From Ophryocystis elektroscirrha (taxonomy: Eukaryota > Apicomplexa > Conoidasida > Neogregarinorida > Ophryocystidae), in the NCBI GenBank assembly GCA_030141585.1, contig JAQIFP010000005.1, positions 183,393 to 247,392 on the forward strand: a stretch of DNA of 64,000 nucleotides, in the 5' to 3' direction. Below, piece after piece: positions 47,844-60,660 of this stretch (positions are counted from its first letter, which is position 1; every line of letters starts with the position of its first letter). The translations under genes and the position numbers were made by a program. A model generated the notes under the pieces. That model saw only the letters and a list, made by a program, of their open reading frames with translations. It was not told the origin of the DNA and made no database searches.

Positions 47844-50800
47844 TTAAACTTTTTTTGATAAAAATAATAATTTTTTTATCGTTTCTAATAAAATATGATA
47901 AAAACTCAAGGAAAAACTATTTTTTTTTTTAGCGTAAATCCATAATATCTGTTGAAACCATGAAACCAAGGGCATTCTTTTTTTTGAAAATTGTAGCAAG
48001 TTTGCATTATTAGATATCAATGATATCAATGAGAGTAAAAACGAATAATTATGATTTGAAGGATTTTTCAAAGTAAGTGTTATCAATTCAAAACAATGGA
48101 ATTTATTCCAAATTTCACTAATATCTGAGTATTGACATAAATCGGAGCAGCACTGGCATAGAACTAAGTTAATGACAGAAAGCCCTAATGCGACATTATT
48201 TTTATTATTCTGTGAATGTAATAAAGCTTTGTTGAAATTTGCTATTGCTTCAAGGGATACATGACTATTGGAATACAAGAATTTGAATTTTTTCCTTAAA
48301 GGATGTTTTGATTGCATGATTATAGGACACAATAAACTGAAAACGGACAAGATTATATTATAATAAAGATTTCTTGAATTTTTTTCTGACTTTTTTAGCC
48401 AGTATATGCGGATAACTTGCTCAAGGAATACTTTCAAATCTAAGTACATAAATTAAAATTGTAAATTTATTATTTAACAGAGCTTATTATATAGATGACC
48501 TATTAAATCTCACCTTCCAATACTGGGTTGTTTATTAGCTCTAATATTCTAATTATCAAAGATATATTTTGAATTGAGTCAATTTGGGTATTTAAATCCT
48601 AAAAAGTCATGTAATAAACAATCTTTACTTGATTTGTAAGATTTAGTACCAAGATACTCAAAAAACCCTTCGAGCTTATTATCTTCAACCAAATAGATAC
48701 TCTTTTGAGCAAACTTTCTTTTTTACAATCATTGAGACTAGAAACTTTAAAAGCAATAATGATTTGTTTTACAGCCTTTCTAAATTATTAATTCTTAACA
48801 ATCAACTTACATTGTATATCAAAATTAACTGAGTTTCAATGAAAGGGATCAAACATTCAGAACTATAAGTCTGTTTCGAAACATCAATGAATATGTGTGG
48901 TTTTTTGAGATCAGTTGATTCGGGAAATAACATAATGGTTAAAAAATAATAGTAATTTCTCAAGTTTGACACACTCTTTGCTTCCATACAAGGAGATAAA
49001 ATTGTTAAAAATACTTTAAGTGAATCCAATTCAAATCTTGAAGAATTAATTTTGAAGTTCAACCCATTATAGTGACTTAATTTATTAATTAAATTTTTCT
49101 CTTGATTTATTTGACAATTTGAAAGATTATTCAACACAGATATAATTGAATCATTTCTTGATCTTGAACCAGTCTGTAGTTGGTTCACTTGTTTCAAATA
49201 TGCTCCCAACAAATCAGTATAGGCGCCTTTCGATTCAATCGAAAAAACACTTGGCAAAAAAGAAAGATAAATAACGCATAAAATTGTCGTTTGAATATAT
49301 GTTCGCAAATTATTGTCACCTTTATACATTCTTATGCATTCAAATAAAAATCTGCTCGCTTGTAATAATTTTACGAAATTTAAATGTTCATGAACCAGCT
49401 TCTGAAAATTACTTTGATTTACACGATCTCTTAAAAATTTGTTATAATAATCCAGCACAAGAACACAAAATTTTAGGACTAATTGGTTGTTATAAAAAAC
49501 AGACGAGATGAACTTTGATGAAAATATGGTTGTACCAATTAGCTTTTTCAAATAATAATAAGAATCTTTTTTACTTAATGTCCTTGATAATAATAAAAAA
49601 AATTATGTATTACCTCATAAAAAATTTTACTTTTTTATCCTTAAACTTGAATATGTTTTCTAAATCAAGAATCAAAGTTTTCTTGGTTCTGGAATGACAA
49701 ATACTAATCAATAAACTATAAAACATGATGTCTTTGTCTTTGAGAGTATGTTGAATCAACCCAGTACATAAATTCAACTTTAAATTTGTTGAAGTATTAT
49801 TGTTTTCATTTGTCGAGTCACTAAAATTTCCCGAGCATTGTACCGATTCAGAAATACAGTTTGAATTTTGTATCAAAACATTTTCACTAGAATAATTGTA
49901 GATTGAAAGCAGCTTTTCCACGTATTGTTGAGCATTCTTACTCCACAGAGAAGAAATGTTTTTCAAGTACTCTCGCAAAAGTCTAGAGCTCTGGATAGTG
50001 CAACTTTTTGACTCTTCTAAAACCTTATCAGTCGTACCAAAACTTTTACTAAACTTTAGAGAATTTTTACAATGGGTAATCTTATCTTTATATGTAGAAT
50101 CAATATGATAACATATCAAACATAAACAGAATAAAGAGATTTTATCGCAAAAAATCAATTTTATGTCTGAGATATGTTTATTAAAACTCTTTTCAATCAA
50201 TTTTTCCGTGAAATCTGTTTCAAGTAATAGAGTTTGAATGAGATCTATTATAAATTTGAAGGTGTTCAAGCAATTAAATGAGCTGCGCCTCAAAAGAGCG
50301 CAAAAAGCAGTATCTTGAGTTGTGCAATCAAAGCTTGTTATCTGTAATTTGTAACAAAATCTAAAAATAATTTTAAAAACTTTGAGCTCATACCTTTGCA
50401 AACTATTTATTAAAACAAATAAACACTTTGTTTCATCAAGTCTTCTGCATTCAAATATCAATGATGATATTAAATCAAGCCAGAAAAAATAATTTTTTTT
50501 TTTTGCTGCGCTGGTTAATTCAATTCTTTTCAAAATGAAGTGATTAGGTATACAATTTATTCTCAAGGCAGCATCTATTAAACCAAAAATAATCAATTTG
50601 AATTCGAATGATTTATTCGACGTCTCTTGTAACTTTACTATTCGAAACATTAATGATTAATAACTTACTCTGTTCGATTGCAAAATGTTTCCAATCAAAC
50701 TTAGTTGAAACGAAACTTTCTTGGAAAAAAATATGATAAAGTATTATAACTTCACACCATCTGTAAATTTTTTTTTAATCGTTTCGGCTTACATTAAAAA

Positions 50801-52642
50801 AAATATTTCAGAGATTTCAAAAGATGAGTAGAATTTTAGGACAGACGGAAATAATGCGTAGCATGAATATTTTGAATTAAGATAATCGAGTTTAAAATAA
50901 AGTTTGAAAAATTTTTCGAAGTTTAAGTTGAAGTGTTTTTCAAAATCAATTAATTGGCATAATTTACATTGTGTTTCAGTAAGATGATTGAATAAATCAT
51001 GTTTCAAACTTGAAGCCTCCAATAAATACAGTAAGCCAGCGAAACTTTCCTTTTTTAAAGATACATACGATGTTTTGATTGCTGCAATAACTATTTCAAC
51101 ATTAGGTAACAAGCTGTATAATTCGGTTTGAAGTATTCTAAATTCTTTATATGGTAAAATCGTAAAAACGACCATAATTGTTTGCAGCAAACGCAAAGTA
51201 ATTAATACAATCTTAACATCGGAATTCATTAAACAGCGTGTAAAATAGGTCTTGTGAAAATTAGTAGACTGCAGAATTGAAATTAACTTTTGATAGATAT
51301 ATAATTTATTCAACGAACATTCTGATACTTTATCAGATTCAAAAATAGCTGATGCCATTAAAATCTTTTCTTTTACTTCTAAAAAAAATTTATCTTTTAG
51401 ATTCTCAATCATGCCGTTGGGTTTGCTTGACAACTCTATCAAATTATTCTTGATATATAACATATATATAATTTTATCAACAAAAGCAAAAATGCACATT
51501 TTCATATATAACGATGCCTGTGCTTCCAAATGCAACTTACGTATATATGTCGTTACATTATTGAGAAACAAGTTACTTAGTATCAAATCTCGTGAAAAAA
51601 TATCCAGGAAAAGTTCTTGCTGTGATAAACTGATTTGAACCAAAGTAGTATTGCACAAAATCTCCACAATCTCTTGATGACGATTGTATTTGAGCATCTT
51701 AAGAATATACAATCTCATATATGCTTGAAACTGAATTATTACATTTTCGAATTTTAGTTTTAAATTCAAATCTAAGCAAAATGAGTAAACCGTTTCATTC
51801 AATATGTACACTTTTATTACTTGCTTTAATAAACCAACATCATTTTCCATATGTTTGAGAATAGTTTGTAACGTGTAGAATGAGTTAAAATTAAGTGAGT
51901 ACAGAGGACAACTTTCTAGAGCTTGAAAAAACAAAAGTTTAAAATTTTTACATTTGCTTAATTTAACTTGATACAAAGAGTCACTATATAACATTAAATT
52001 ACAAAGAAACTTGAGAAAAACTTTTATTGGATATACAATATTTTGTTTTTGCGAGCTGATATCTAAAGTTAAGTGAAGAGTTTTATAATCGTTATTATTT
52101 GACATCAATGTAACTAAATTAGTACACCTTAATAACTTTGAGCCAAATATTAATGTTATCTTATTATATATATGAGTATAGCAGTTGTATTTGAATTTAA
52201 AACAATCAGCTAAAAATTCAGCACATTCTTTAAAAACTGTCCAGGAGTAACTTGAGTGATTCAGAAGTCGAATGAACGCTTTATAATTAAATACTAGGAT
52301 TTCTAAAAGTAAGTTTTCGATGTAAGGTTTTGAATGCAAAAAAATTATACGGAACTGGATAATTAAAAGTTTATACACATCTAAAATAACTCCCAAATTA
52401 GGCTTTTCTTCTAAATAATATTTGTCATTACAATCAACATATTTTAAATTTTTTTCATCGATTAACTTCCAATAACCAAATAAACTGTAAGTTGTTTTAT
52501 TTCTTATTTTTTTTTTAGCGAGAGGACAGTTTGCATAAAGTTCGGTATTGATTTTTTTAGTATCATATAAAAAGCATGTACAAATATTATGTTCCAAAAG
52601 CTTTTTTAAAGTCGCTAAATCTATTAAATACTTTTCTTTCAT
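47844..52642 (-). CDS. Very large alpha-solenoid protein (possible Nup188/205-type nucleoporin)
   Basis: Long minus-strand gene of about 1450-1500 residues. The first exon (52642 to 50789) holds 617 codons starting MKEKYLIDLATLKKLLEHNI. A 32-nt intron joins to WCEVIILYHIFFQESFVSTK, then large exons 50650-49610, 49551-48802 and 48449-47844 with short introns between. The protein is almost entirely Leu/Ile/Phe/Lys-rich helices, with no low-complexity or catalytic domain, no signal peptide, and paired-helix periodicity (YIRKLHLEAQASLYMKMCIF, LRLLQTIMVVFTILPYKEF). Candidates are giant scaffold solenoids such as Nup205/Nup188. I have no sequence motif that decides this, so the identity stays open. 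It is the largest gene in the window. Confidence 0.6.
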
Positions 52643-52716
52643 TGTTAATCTTTACTTAAAGCTTTTAATATGTATTTGTTTTTATTAAAATAAAACATGT
52701 ACTGCACCTATTATAC

Positions 52717-53584
52717 ATGAAATCTTCAAATATCGAATATTATTCTTCATCTCTTAAGTTCTACACAAACGTAAAAAATGGCTTGAAAATATTGATAACA
52801 GACTTTAATTAAGAAAAAAAAAAAGTATAATCAGTTTGTAAATCAATTGCAACAAAGTTTGAAAACTCACGAAAACAACTTAAATCTTGGATTACAAAGT
52901 GTCTTTTTTGGACCAGTGAATAAAAATGTTGAACACACAAAATGCAAAATCAATCAAGTCTTGAAAAGAAACTTTAAATTTGCTACATTATTGATAAGCA
53001 AAACAAACGCAATTTTCTCTCAACTTAAATCTAATCCAAAAACTTTGGATAGAAGCCATAACTTGATATCAAATTTAATTATTAATCCAAATAATCCTAA
53101 TTCCATTAACGTAAGCTGGTTGTAGTTTTCGCGAAATCAACAGTGCAACAAAGTTCAAGCATATGAAACTACAATTCTATCAAAACCTGCTGAACACTAC
53201 GGAGAACTAAATTGTACTAATCGCGAAAAAGACAGTTTACTATCTGTTAATATTGAAATTCAAAAAAAATCAGTGTTAAAACATTTAGTGGAAAAAGTAG
53301 AACTAAAACTTTTAATAATTAATTTTAGAATGAAAGAGTAGATATAATAAAAAATTTAGTCAAGTCAAGAATTTTAACGTCTACGTTTGACAATATTTCA
53401 AACAAGTAACATATATATAACAACACTCACATATATTGCCAGTGTTGTTCCAGATGAAAACCCATCGATTGTAAACAACTTGAATTACGATAAAGATAAA
53501 GTACCTCTTAATTTTCACTATTTGTTTTTAGAGAGATTTATTGGAGTTGTACTTCAAATCAAAACACACAATGAACACGGATGA
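52717..53584 (+). CDS. Unassigned protein
   Basis: Spliced gene with start MKSSNIEYYSSSLKFYTN (ATG 52717) and 31-nt intron, then KYNQFVNQLQQSLKTHENNL, SVFFGPVNKNVEH and LISKTNAIFSQLKSNPKTLD. Further introns of about 32-37 nt lead to REKDSLLSVNIEIQKKSVLK, ERVDIIKNLVKSRIL and FHYLFLERFIGVVLQIKTHN, stop at 53584. All four junctions restore frame. It is a helical, Asn/Lys-rich protein of about 240 residues. No family recognised. It is divergently oriented from the large solenoid gene, 74 bp between start codons, so the two share a promoter region. Confidence 0.5.
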
Positions 53585-53723
53585 TAAAACAAAAGAATTG
53601 TTTAATTTAATTCTGAAACAACTTGAAACAATCCAAATCTATTAATAACGTCGATTAATTTTTTTTTGTGAAACTTGAAAATTTTACGCATTCAATCTGC
53701 TTCACCTAAACCAGATTTAGAAT

Positions 53724-54828
53724 ATGTCTTCTGTTAGATCTGATGTATCAAAAATGCTAAATACACATAGAACATCTTCTAACAATAAAATAAACTGCAA
53801 AATAGCGGGATCACATCGTATTATTGTAATGTTTTGTAAATTTGATTGTAGATTTAACAAAAGATTTTAATAAATCAGGTATAAATTCAAGTAAACTATC
53901 ATGTTCAGAACTTGCTCTAAAGAATTCACAAAATGATTTGAAAAAAGATAATTCAGTTTCAAAATCTTTCCAAGGATACTTGCAGATGAAATGTATTGAA
54001 GTACTTAAGAAGTTCAATAAACCGTTAAATCTAAATGAAATTGAGTTTGCGATAGGACAAGAAATTGATTCAATAAATAAACAAGAAATTATAAATAAAC
54101 TTAAATCAAATCCTAGAGTAGATTATAATTCAAAAACAAAAAAATGGTCCTATAGATCCCCGTATCAACAATTTATCAGCAAAGAATCAATTTTGAACCA
54201 ACTTGAAAAAAAACCTTTTGAAATAAATAAAGAGGGTTTAGAAAGCAACAAAAATTTGAATTTATTACTTAACCAGTAAAAACCTAGTTAGAAATTATGT
54301 GCAGTATACTATCACAAAAACTGTGCCGAGCTGTCAGAGCTTCACGTTTGTCAAAATGTAAAATCTTTTCAACCGATTCGGGTTTATTTTGTGATTTATA
54401 TGATGTGAAAAAACGCTGTGAGTTTTGTCAATCACTTCAAGGTGTAATTCTGTATAAACTGGGTCCGAAAGAAATTGAATGTCACAAACTCGACAGTGAT
54501 TTAAAAAAAGTTTGGCACAATGTATATTTTGATGTTTATTTCATTCATTCTAATAGATTCCTCCGACTACAACAGCAAATGTATTAGACACATGTCGGAA
54601 AAAATCTGATTCGTTGAATAATTGCTTGAACAAAAATGTAAAAACCAATATAATGATCTTTTACTTTATTTAGCCAGTGAGAAATTTGGGTATCAAAAGA
54701 CAAAAACCCTGTGTAAATAAATCAACTAGGTAAAAAATACTTTTTATCAATTACTCAGATTTGTAAAAATTGTGAACACTCATATTTATAATACTGAAGA
54801 TCTTAATCAAGATGTCTTTTTACAATAA
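53724..54828 (+). CDS. GTF2E2: Transcription initiation factor TFIIE beta subunit
   Basis: Subunit of TFIIE, which recruits and regulates TFIIH at Pol II promoters. Start MSSVRSDVSKMLNTHRTSSN (ATG 53724). After a 34-nt intron comes a Ser/Lys-rich linker, then the first winged helix: LNLNEIEFAIGQEIDSINKQ and KLKSNPRVDYNSKTKKWSYR. A 29-nt intron leads to the second winged helix, with DLYDVKKRCEFC, LQGVILYKLGPKEI and LDSDLKKVWHNIP, comparable to the family's 'F..lW..v..P'. The C-terminus reads NLGIKRQKPCVNKST, then a 29-nt intron, then RFVKIVNTHIYNTEDL, matching the basic 'KR.K.....k.TNTH' tail. Stop TAA at 54826..54828. Winged-helix order plus the terminal 'NTH' motif make the assignment good. 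Confidence 0.82.
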
Positions 54829-55005
54829 TTATTTTGTAGGAAGCGTAAATCTGAATACACAAGTTATGTAGAGTATTAAATATATATATATATATTTAAT
54901 TTATTAATTTATTAAAAAGCTAACTATTGTTTTCTTTAAGTGGATTTATATACGACGTGGTCATTAAAATTAAACCACAGTCTTTTTTTCTTGTATTGAA
55001 CAACA

Positions 55006-55266
55006 ATGAAATTCTCAACGACTTTTAAAATGTCGTTTCTCGTTATAATGCAGTTATTCAAATTATCAGAAAACCGATTTATTGAACGCTATAGTTCAAC
55101 CAAAATTAATTCTAAACAAGAGAAAATACTAGCTAATTTAATTATAAAACAAATACAAACTAACCTTTTATTGATTTATCATAAGGAATCATTTTGTTTA
55201 AATATAAATCACAGACTAGCATCTGATGTTTGCCAGGAACTCCTTAACAATCCAAAAAATTTTTGA
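55006..55266 (+). CDS. Unassigned 86-residue ORF
   Basis: Open frame MKFSTTFKMSFLVIMQLFKL... with EKILANLIIKQIQTNLLLIY and NHRLASDVCQELLNNPKNF. Helical, moderately hydrophobic at the start. No family recognised. It may be an exon of a larger spliced gene, since an acceptor-like TTTCTTTAAG lies about 65 bp upstream. Low confidence. Confidence 0.3.
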   Translation: MKFSTTFKMSFLVIMQLFKLSENRFIERYSSTKINSKQEKILANLIIKQIQTNLLLIYHKESFCLNINHRLASDVCQELLNNPKNF

Positions 55267-55406
55267 TTTTTGCATTTAATGTCGAAATTAACTAAATTAC
55301 TATAAACAAAATAATTAATTAATATCACACATTAAACCATAAATATTTAGTTAAATATTGACCGGCATGCAACGTACAATCAGTCATAATTACTTTTTAT
55401 AAATAT

Positions 55407-55520
55407 ATGGAGTCTTCTAGCGCCGATTACAAGTTTCAAAACTACGAAGTTAATCAAATCCGTTTTATTCTTAATGGAATGGGTATTAAAATTACTATTC
55501 AAAGAAAAAATAAACACTGA
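55407..55520 (+). CDS. Possible micro-ORF, 37 residues
   Basis: ATG at 55407 opens MESSSADYKFQNYEVNQIRF and ends after TIQRKNKH at a TGA at 55518..55520. The composition is less AT-biased than the flanking spacer and looks protein-like, but there is no homology I can name. It could be the first exon of an unspliced-looking gene or chance. The next gene is convergent, 25 bp away. Confidence 0.25.
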   Translation: MESSSADYKFQNYEVNQIRFILNGMGIKITIQRKNKH

Positions 55521-55545
55521 TTAATTTTTTTTTTTTTAGCTCAAA

Positions 55546-56103
55546 TTAAAGAAACTCATCTTGTGAAACTCGTAATTTGTAAGCTGTCAAAGGCTTATAT
55601 AAATTGAATAATACTAAAGACCTGAAACTAAATATGTTCAATTTGTTTTTGCTAATTTGTTTGTTCGTAATATTTTCACAGCTTCTCATAGTTTCTCCCC
55701 GTTTTAAGAATTCTAATAGAAAAATTAATTCCGGAGTATCAGTGTAAACTCTCAAATAACCTTGGTCTTCAAAAGCTCGTTCACAACATAATAAAGGTGA
55801 GAAACTAATTTGTAAATGAAGATCCTGAAAGATACTATTTTCAATAATAAAGCTGTCAATGCAAAATAAAGGAATTTCAAAAGACATCAATTTTTTTTTT
55901 TTTTCATCAATCAACAGCAATCTCTCATTTGAAATAAACAAAAAGCCTGAACCAGAACTGTAAATTTTTTGACTCTTAATTTGAAAATTATAAGTAACAT
56001 ATTTTGGAATTTCAAAAACTTCATTTGTAAGAGGTAAAGGTATGTAATTTATGTCATTACAATTAATTCTTAGTCTGTTTAGTAATATGGGTTTATAAGC
56101 CAT
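55546..56103 (-). CDS. GRAM/PH-like domain protein (WBP2-like)
   Basis: Single-exon 185-residue protein. The middle part, KIYSSGSGFLFISNERLLLI followed by KKLMSFEIPLFCIDSFIIEN and QDLHLQISF, follows the WBP2/GRAM pattern 'kGt.ylT..R.if' then 'sF..P...l....i.qpvFg.n.l'. The domain probably binds membranes or partner proteins. The PPxY-rich tail that recruits WW domains in animal WBP2 is missing; instead there is a Lys/Asn/Leu-rich C-terminus. The GLUE domain of Vps36 is an alternative fold match. It is transcribed divergently from ataxin-2, with 195 bp between starts. Confidence 0.6.
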   Translation of the reverse strand: MAYKPILLNRLRINCNDINYIPLPLTNEVFEIPKYVTYNFQIKSQKIYSSGSGFLFISNERLLLIDEKKKKLMSFEIPLFCIDSFIIENSIFQDLHLQISFSPLLCCERAFEDQGYLRVYTDTPELIFLLEFLKRGETMRSCENITNKQISKNKLNIFSFRSLVLFNLYKPLTAYKLRVSQDEFL

Positions 56104-56298
56104 GATTCACTGATTACAGATTAAACTGATATCAACTATAAGGCAAACAAAACCATTAAAAGCTTATTTGCCTTACTTTTTGCATGTACAAAACTCAGTA
56201 CTGCTAACTCAGAATTTTACCTGACTTTATGTTATTTAAATCTCAGATATAAACAGGTTCATAATTAAAAAAAACCTAAATCTGTTGAAATCAATTTA

Positions 56299-58866
56299 AT
56301 GATTACTTCTACATCATTTGAATGTAATTCTCGTTATCTATATTTACTTGCTTGTCTGGTTGTAAGAAATTCTTGTTACATAAAATTATAAAACAGGGCC
56401 AGATTGTGAACGTGACATTAAAAAACAACATACGAATAACTGGAACGTTTGTTTCCAGCACCAAAAGCCCTAGCAAATCAGACAATGCAGATGTTCTAGT
56501 TGTTTTGAAGTATGCCCGAGTTATAGCTAACGATGTACATATTTTATATTCCCTCATTACTTCAAATCTGTTATTAGGAATCTTTAAATGATGATACTGA
56601 TGAATTATTGATCATTTCTGGAAGAGATATAGCAACTTTACATGTGTTTTCAACTATAATTAATGAAAAAAAATTTACAACTATGCAAAGTATACTTAAT
56701 TGGTTTTAAATGACACTTGTAGATAAATTTCTTACTGATAATGAGATTTCGAAAAACATAGTATCCGATCGAAGGTTGGAAAAATGGAAACCTGCAGGTA
56801 AATAATTTCTTAATCAGAAATTATACTTAGATGATATCGATTCTTTGAAAAACATGTCATTAGACGAAAAACTTGATAAATCAACATGGGATCAATTTGA
56901 AGTTAATGCTCGTTGTTTTAAAGTGAAAACTACATACCAAGAAGATTTATATACTACTCCACTGAATATTGAAACAATACCGCAATGCATTAAAGAGCGA
57001 GCGAACCAAATTGCCCGAGAAATTGAAACTAATCAATCATGGAGGATTGATGATGGGCAAGATGAAGAAATCTTCAACGGATCAGGAAAATCATTTGGTA
57101 TTTTAATATACAATTACATATAAGTGATACATACAAATTATATTATTTATACACTAATTCAGATACAAATCTGCCGTATAAAGAGATTGTGAATAAAACC
57201 AAAACTAAAGTACTATATTCTCAAAAACTTCTATTATTATTTTTTAGCTCGCTTCCACAGACCAATGTTGTAAACAAAGTAAACCCGATTCGTTATTATC
57301 AAAAGCTTTGAAAGCTGTAAAACAAATGGATGAAACTTTCCTAAAATCTTCAACGAAATTGCTGCCTTCCCGGCAAGGTAAATAAATGCTTACTGAGTAG
57401 AATGAAATAGGCTGTTCCAATTTTCAAAATAATTCTTACGAAGTTACGTCCAATAGTAATTTTATTAAAGTAAAATTGATGCAAAAGCTAATTTTTTATA
57501 GAATATTAATGCATTAAACTTGGAAACAGCTAGAATTCGTCACGATCTCTACAAATCAGAGATTGGAAACAAACAAGCTGCTATTTTGAATAAAGTTGCT
57601 TGGTCAAAAAACTTTTTTTCATCTCTTGATAGAGCTACAGAAAAAAAAAAATTTTTAAGGTCTTTAAAAGTATTGACAATAAGGATAAATAAGTAAATCA
57701 TTTATTAATGATGTTTGTCAAAATTTAGAATTGATTGGTCTCAAGCCTCAAAAACTTTAAACAAATTAGGTGCGCAATGTTTCGAGCAAATGTATTCTTT
57801 AATTTTAGAGACCAAAGAAAAACCTTCGCTTCATATTTCAAAAAAACCTGGCACAGAATTTGTGTTTTTTGAAGTAATCAGCATAATAATATATTGATTC
57901 TATTTAAATCAGAGATCGAGCTACTTCAATGATTTTAACTCGAAACTATTTGCCCAGATCATTTTGAGTTCATTTGATAAAAATTTAGTTGATTGTAGCT
58001 TAACGTGGACGCGAAGATTAAAAAACCAGAACTATTCAATGAACTGTAAAAGATATATAAGTGATATGGTTTTAGACATCAAATCCGACGAAAAATTGAA
58101 GAACAATATTTCAATTAATTTACCAAACGAGCGTATGACAAAGATTTCTAATAAAAAACCATTGAATGAAAATTGTATTCTTAAAAATAATTCATCGAAG
58201 GTTAAAGATACGGTTAGGAAAAATCTTTTGTATAATAAAATGAATAATCAGAACTGGTGCGTCAATAATTCGAGTATATTGTCTGAACCAAAAATACTCA
58301 TGGAATTAAATGAAACGTCTAAAGTAAATTCTCCAAAAAATACGGAACAACCAAGAATTTTGCAAATCACTCAACCTAAAATCCTTTTGACGTCTAAAAA
58401 TTATCTTGAAAAACAAATAATATCTCCCAAAACACAATATGATATTGATAACATGCAACACTTAGTATTATGGCCGTGTAAATGTATTATGTCGTACTAT
58501 AATCCGCCAAGCACTCAATTTAGCATGAATAACAAAGAACCTTATGCCGATACTCAATCACTTTATTCATGCGCACCTGCTACTTTCAATATAAAAACCA
58601 ACAGCACTAGCTTCCCAAATCCAAGCCCGAATCAATATATATCCCCTCAATACATATCACTGTCAAATAAATTTGTACTAGTTCCTTCTGCAGCTTTTAA
58701 TAACTCTGGATTACCATTATATAATGACTTGATAAATAATAATCGCGCTCCAGTTTCAGACTGTTGTCCTTTCCAGCTAATTCCTTTGGCAGCGTCTCCT
58801 TCAAAAACTTTCAGTGAAACCAGAGATTTAACACCAGTAGATACAAAAACCAATACAGACTTATAA
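56299..58866 (+). CDS. ATXN2: Ataxin-2/Pbp1 family RNA-binding protein
   Basis: Stress-granule and mRNA-regulation protein. The Lsm fold begins SRYLYLLACLV, then a 35-nt intron, then GQIVNVTLKNNIRITGTF and DVLVVLKYAR, with DIATLHV later. A 33-nt intron brings NKFLTDNEISKN, the 'fkTD.eIS' join to the LsmAD domain: LEKWKPADDIDSL, STWDQFEVNARCFKVKTTYQ and EDLYTTPLN, then KERANQIAREIE. These blocks are diagnostic. The rest is read in frame through about six more introns: RIRHDLYKSEIGNKQAAIL, FRIDWSQASKTLNKLGAQCF, and a 300-codon last exon rich in Asn, Ser and Pro, ending TPVDTKTNTDL. A segment FPNPSPNQYISPQY vaguely resembles a PAM2 motif but lacks its Leu and spacing. No polyglutamine is present. 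Confidence 0.85.
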
Positions 58867-59046
58867 ATATCAAACATATATTAATTTTATATATTATACA
58901 CTGAGTCAATCCAGTTTTTTTATAGTAAATTCAAATTAATTTCATCTATATTTATGCAACTAAAGACGACAATGTTTCTTTAATTCCACACATTTTTTAA
59001 TGTAACTGAGCTATTCACCTGCAAGACTGTTTCGCTTGACGGAACT

Positions 59047-60610
59047 ATGACTAAAATTAAAGAAGAAAAATTACAAAAAAAAAAAGCAGTAATCGCAAAG
59101 AAAAAAAATAAACAGCTTTTAAAATCACTGCGTACACTAGAAAAACGCTCTTTAAATCAACAAAGTTCAACCACTGAAACTTCAAATAATAATACAAATA
59201 AACTAACAAAAAATTCTTATAGTAAATCTAAACAACCATCCGAGCGAACGGCTTTTTCTTTTACTGCCATAAAAAAGTAATTCAACCATTTCAAACGTTC
59301 AAATAGAAATGAGTTTCTTTTATTCGGGGGTGAATTTTATGATGGCTTTAAAACCTATATTTATGGTGAAACGTACAGGTGTAATATAGTGAAAAATAAA
59401 TGGAAACTTATCAACTCCGAAGACAATCCTCGACCTAGATGCTCACATCAAGCAGCTTTACATTTAGAAAATGTTTACATATTCGGAGGAGAATACATAG
59501 AAAAAAATAAATCTTACCACTTGAATGATCTGTGGAGCTTCAATTTAAAATCAAACAATTGGAGTGAAGTTATCAGTACAGGTTCAAAACCATCTCCAAG
59601 AAGCGGTCATAGAATGGTTTGAAGCTCCAAAATATACATAATGTAGGTCGTATTTAAAAATCATATAGTTTTATTTGGTGGGTTTTACGATTCCCATAAA
59701 ACTACAAAGTATTTTAATGATTTATATTTTTTATCTCTGTCGAACTTTAACTGGGTTGCAATAAAAGAGTTACCAATTGATCAGGTTGGTAATTGTTTAT
59801 TATTAACTTTGACAATAATTAGGCTCCTACACCAAGATCTGGCTGTATTTTTGCTTCTTTTCCTAATTGTGGTATATATTTATGCGGAGGCTTTTGCAAA
59901 ATTAAAGACAATAATAGCGGGACACAAGGAGTCATATATCAAGATAGCTGGTTGCTGAATATACATCATACAATGCAATTAACACCAGAGAATATTTCTT
60001 GGGAAAAGCTGTCGTCAAAATCGAATTTTCCATTAAAAGCTTGTGGTTTGCATATCAACTCACATAATTAATTTAGGATTATCGTGTGCAGTACACGAAC
60101 AAATAGCATTTTGTTTTGGCGGAGCAATAGATGATGATCCCGGAGGCACTGCTTTAAATTCTAATTTATTGAATAAATTGTATATGTTTAATTCGCGTTC
60201 AATGTATTATATCAATTATCATTAGCTATATTTTAGGAGTTGGTCTCTTATCAATATAATGAATGCTTCCCTTACTGAAAGCTTAGACAAACTATCAACT
60301 GAAGAGATTATTGCAACCTGCAAAGTAATGAAAAAATTTACTTTCAATTTATTTTTAGAAAGCCAATTTTCCGCTTCCCCGTTACAATGCATCTTTGACC
60401 ATTTTAGATGAAAAAATACTATTATACGGAGGTATTTTTGAGACAAAAATACAAGACTATATATTAAATGATTGTTGGCTTTGTAACCTGAAAAAAAAGT
60501 AAGTTTTTCATTCAACTGGAAAAAAAATTAGTGATTGGAAATGTTTGATTAAACATAATATTTCATATGATTCCAACGAAACCTCTAGTCTTGAGGTACT
60601 TCAAAAATAA
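59047..60610 (+). CDS. KLHDC4: Kelch-repeat protein, KLHDC4/Kel3-type
   Basis: Basic N-terminus MTKIKEEKLQKKKAVIAKKK is typical of KLHDC4 orthologues. An approximately 29-nt intron follows, then kelch blades: NEFLLFGGEFYDG, TYIYGETYRCNIVKNKWKLI, PRPRCSHQAALHLENVYIFG, YHLNDLWSFNLKSNNWSEVI, PSPRSGHRM, VFKNHIVLFGGFYDSH, YFNDLYFLSLSNFNW, PTPRSGCIF, GIYLCGGFCK and IAFCFGGAIDD, ending with KILLYGGIFETK, DCWLCNLKKNDWKCL and a stop at 60608..60610. The 'GGE.yDG....vY.dly.yn...W' first blade and 'H.mv.....lf.fGGf.D' are diagnostic. At least six introns of 30-45 nt. The protein ends after roughly six blades; function in other species is poorly defined. Confidence 0.85.
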
Positions 60611-60660
60611 ATAAGATTATTGTAGAGCGACTAAAAGCAGACTGTCTTGAAAAATATTTT

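Noticed and set aside
56309..56557. 82-residue minus-strand ORF
   Set aside because: Antisense of the Lsm exon of ataxin-2, whose splicing and homology are clear.
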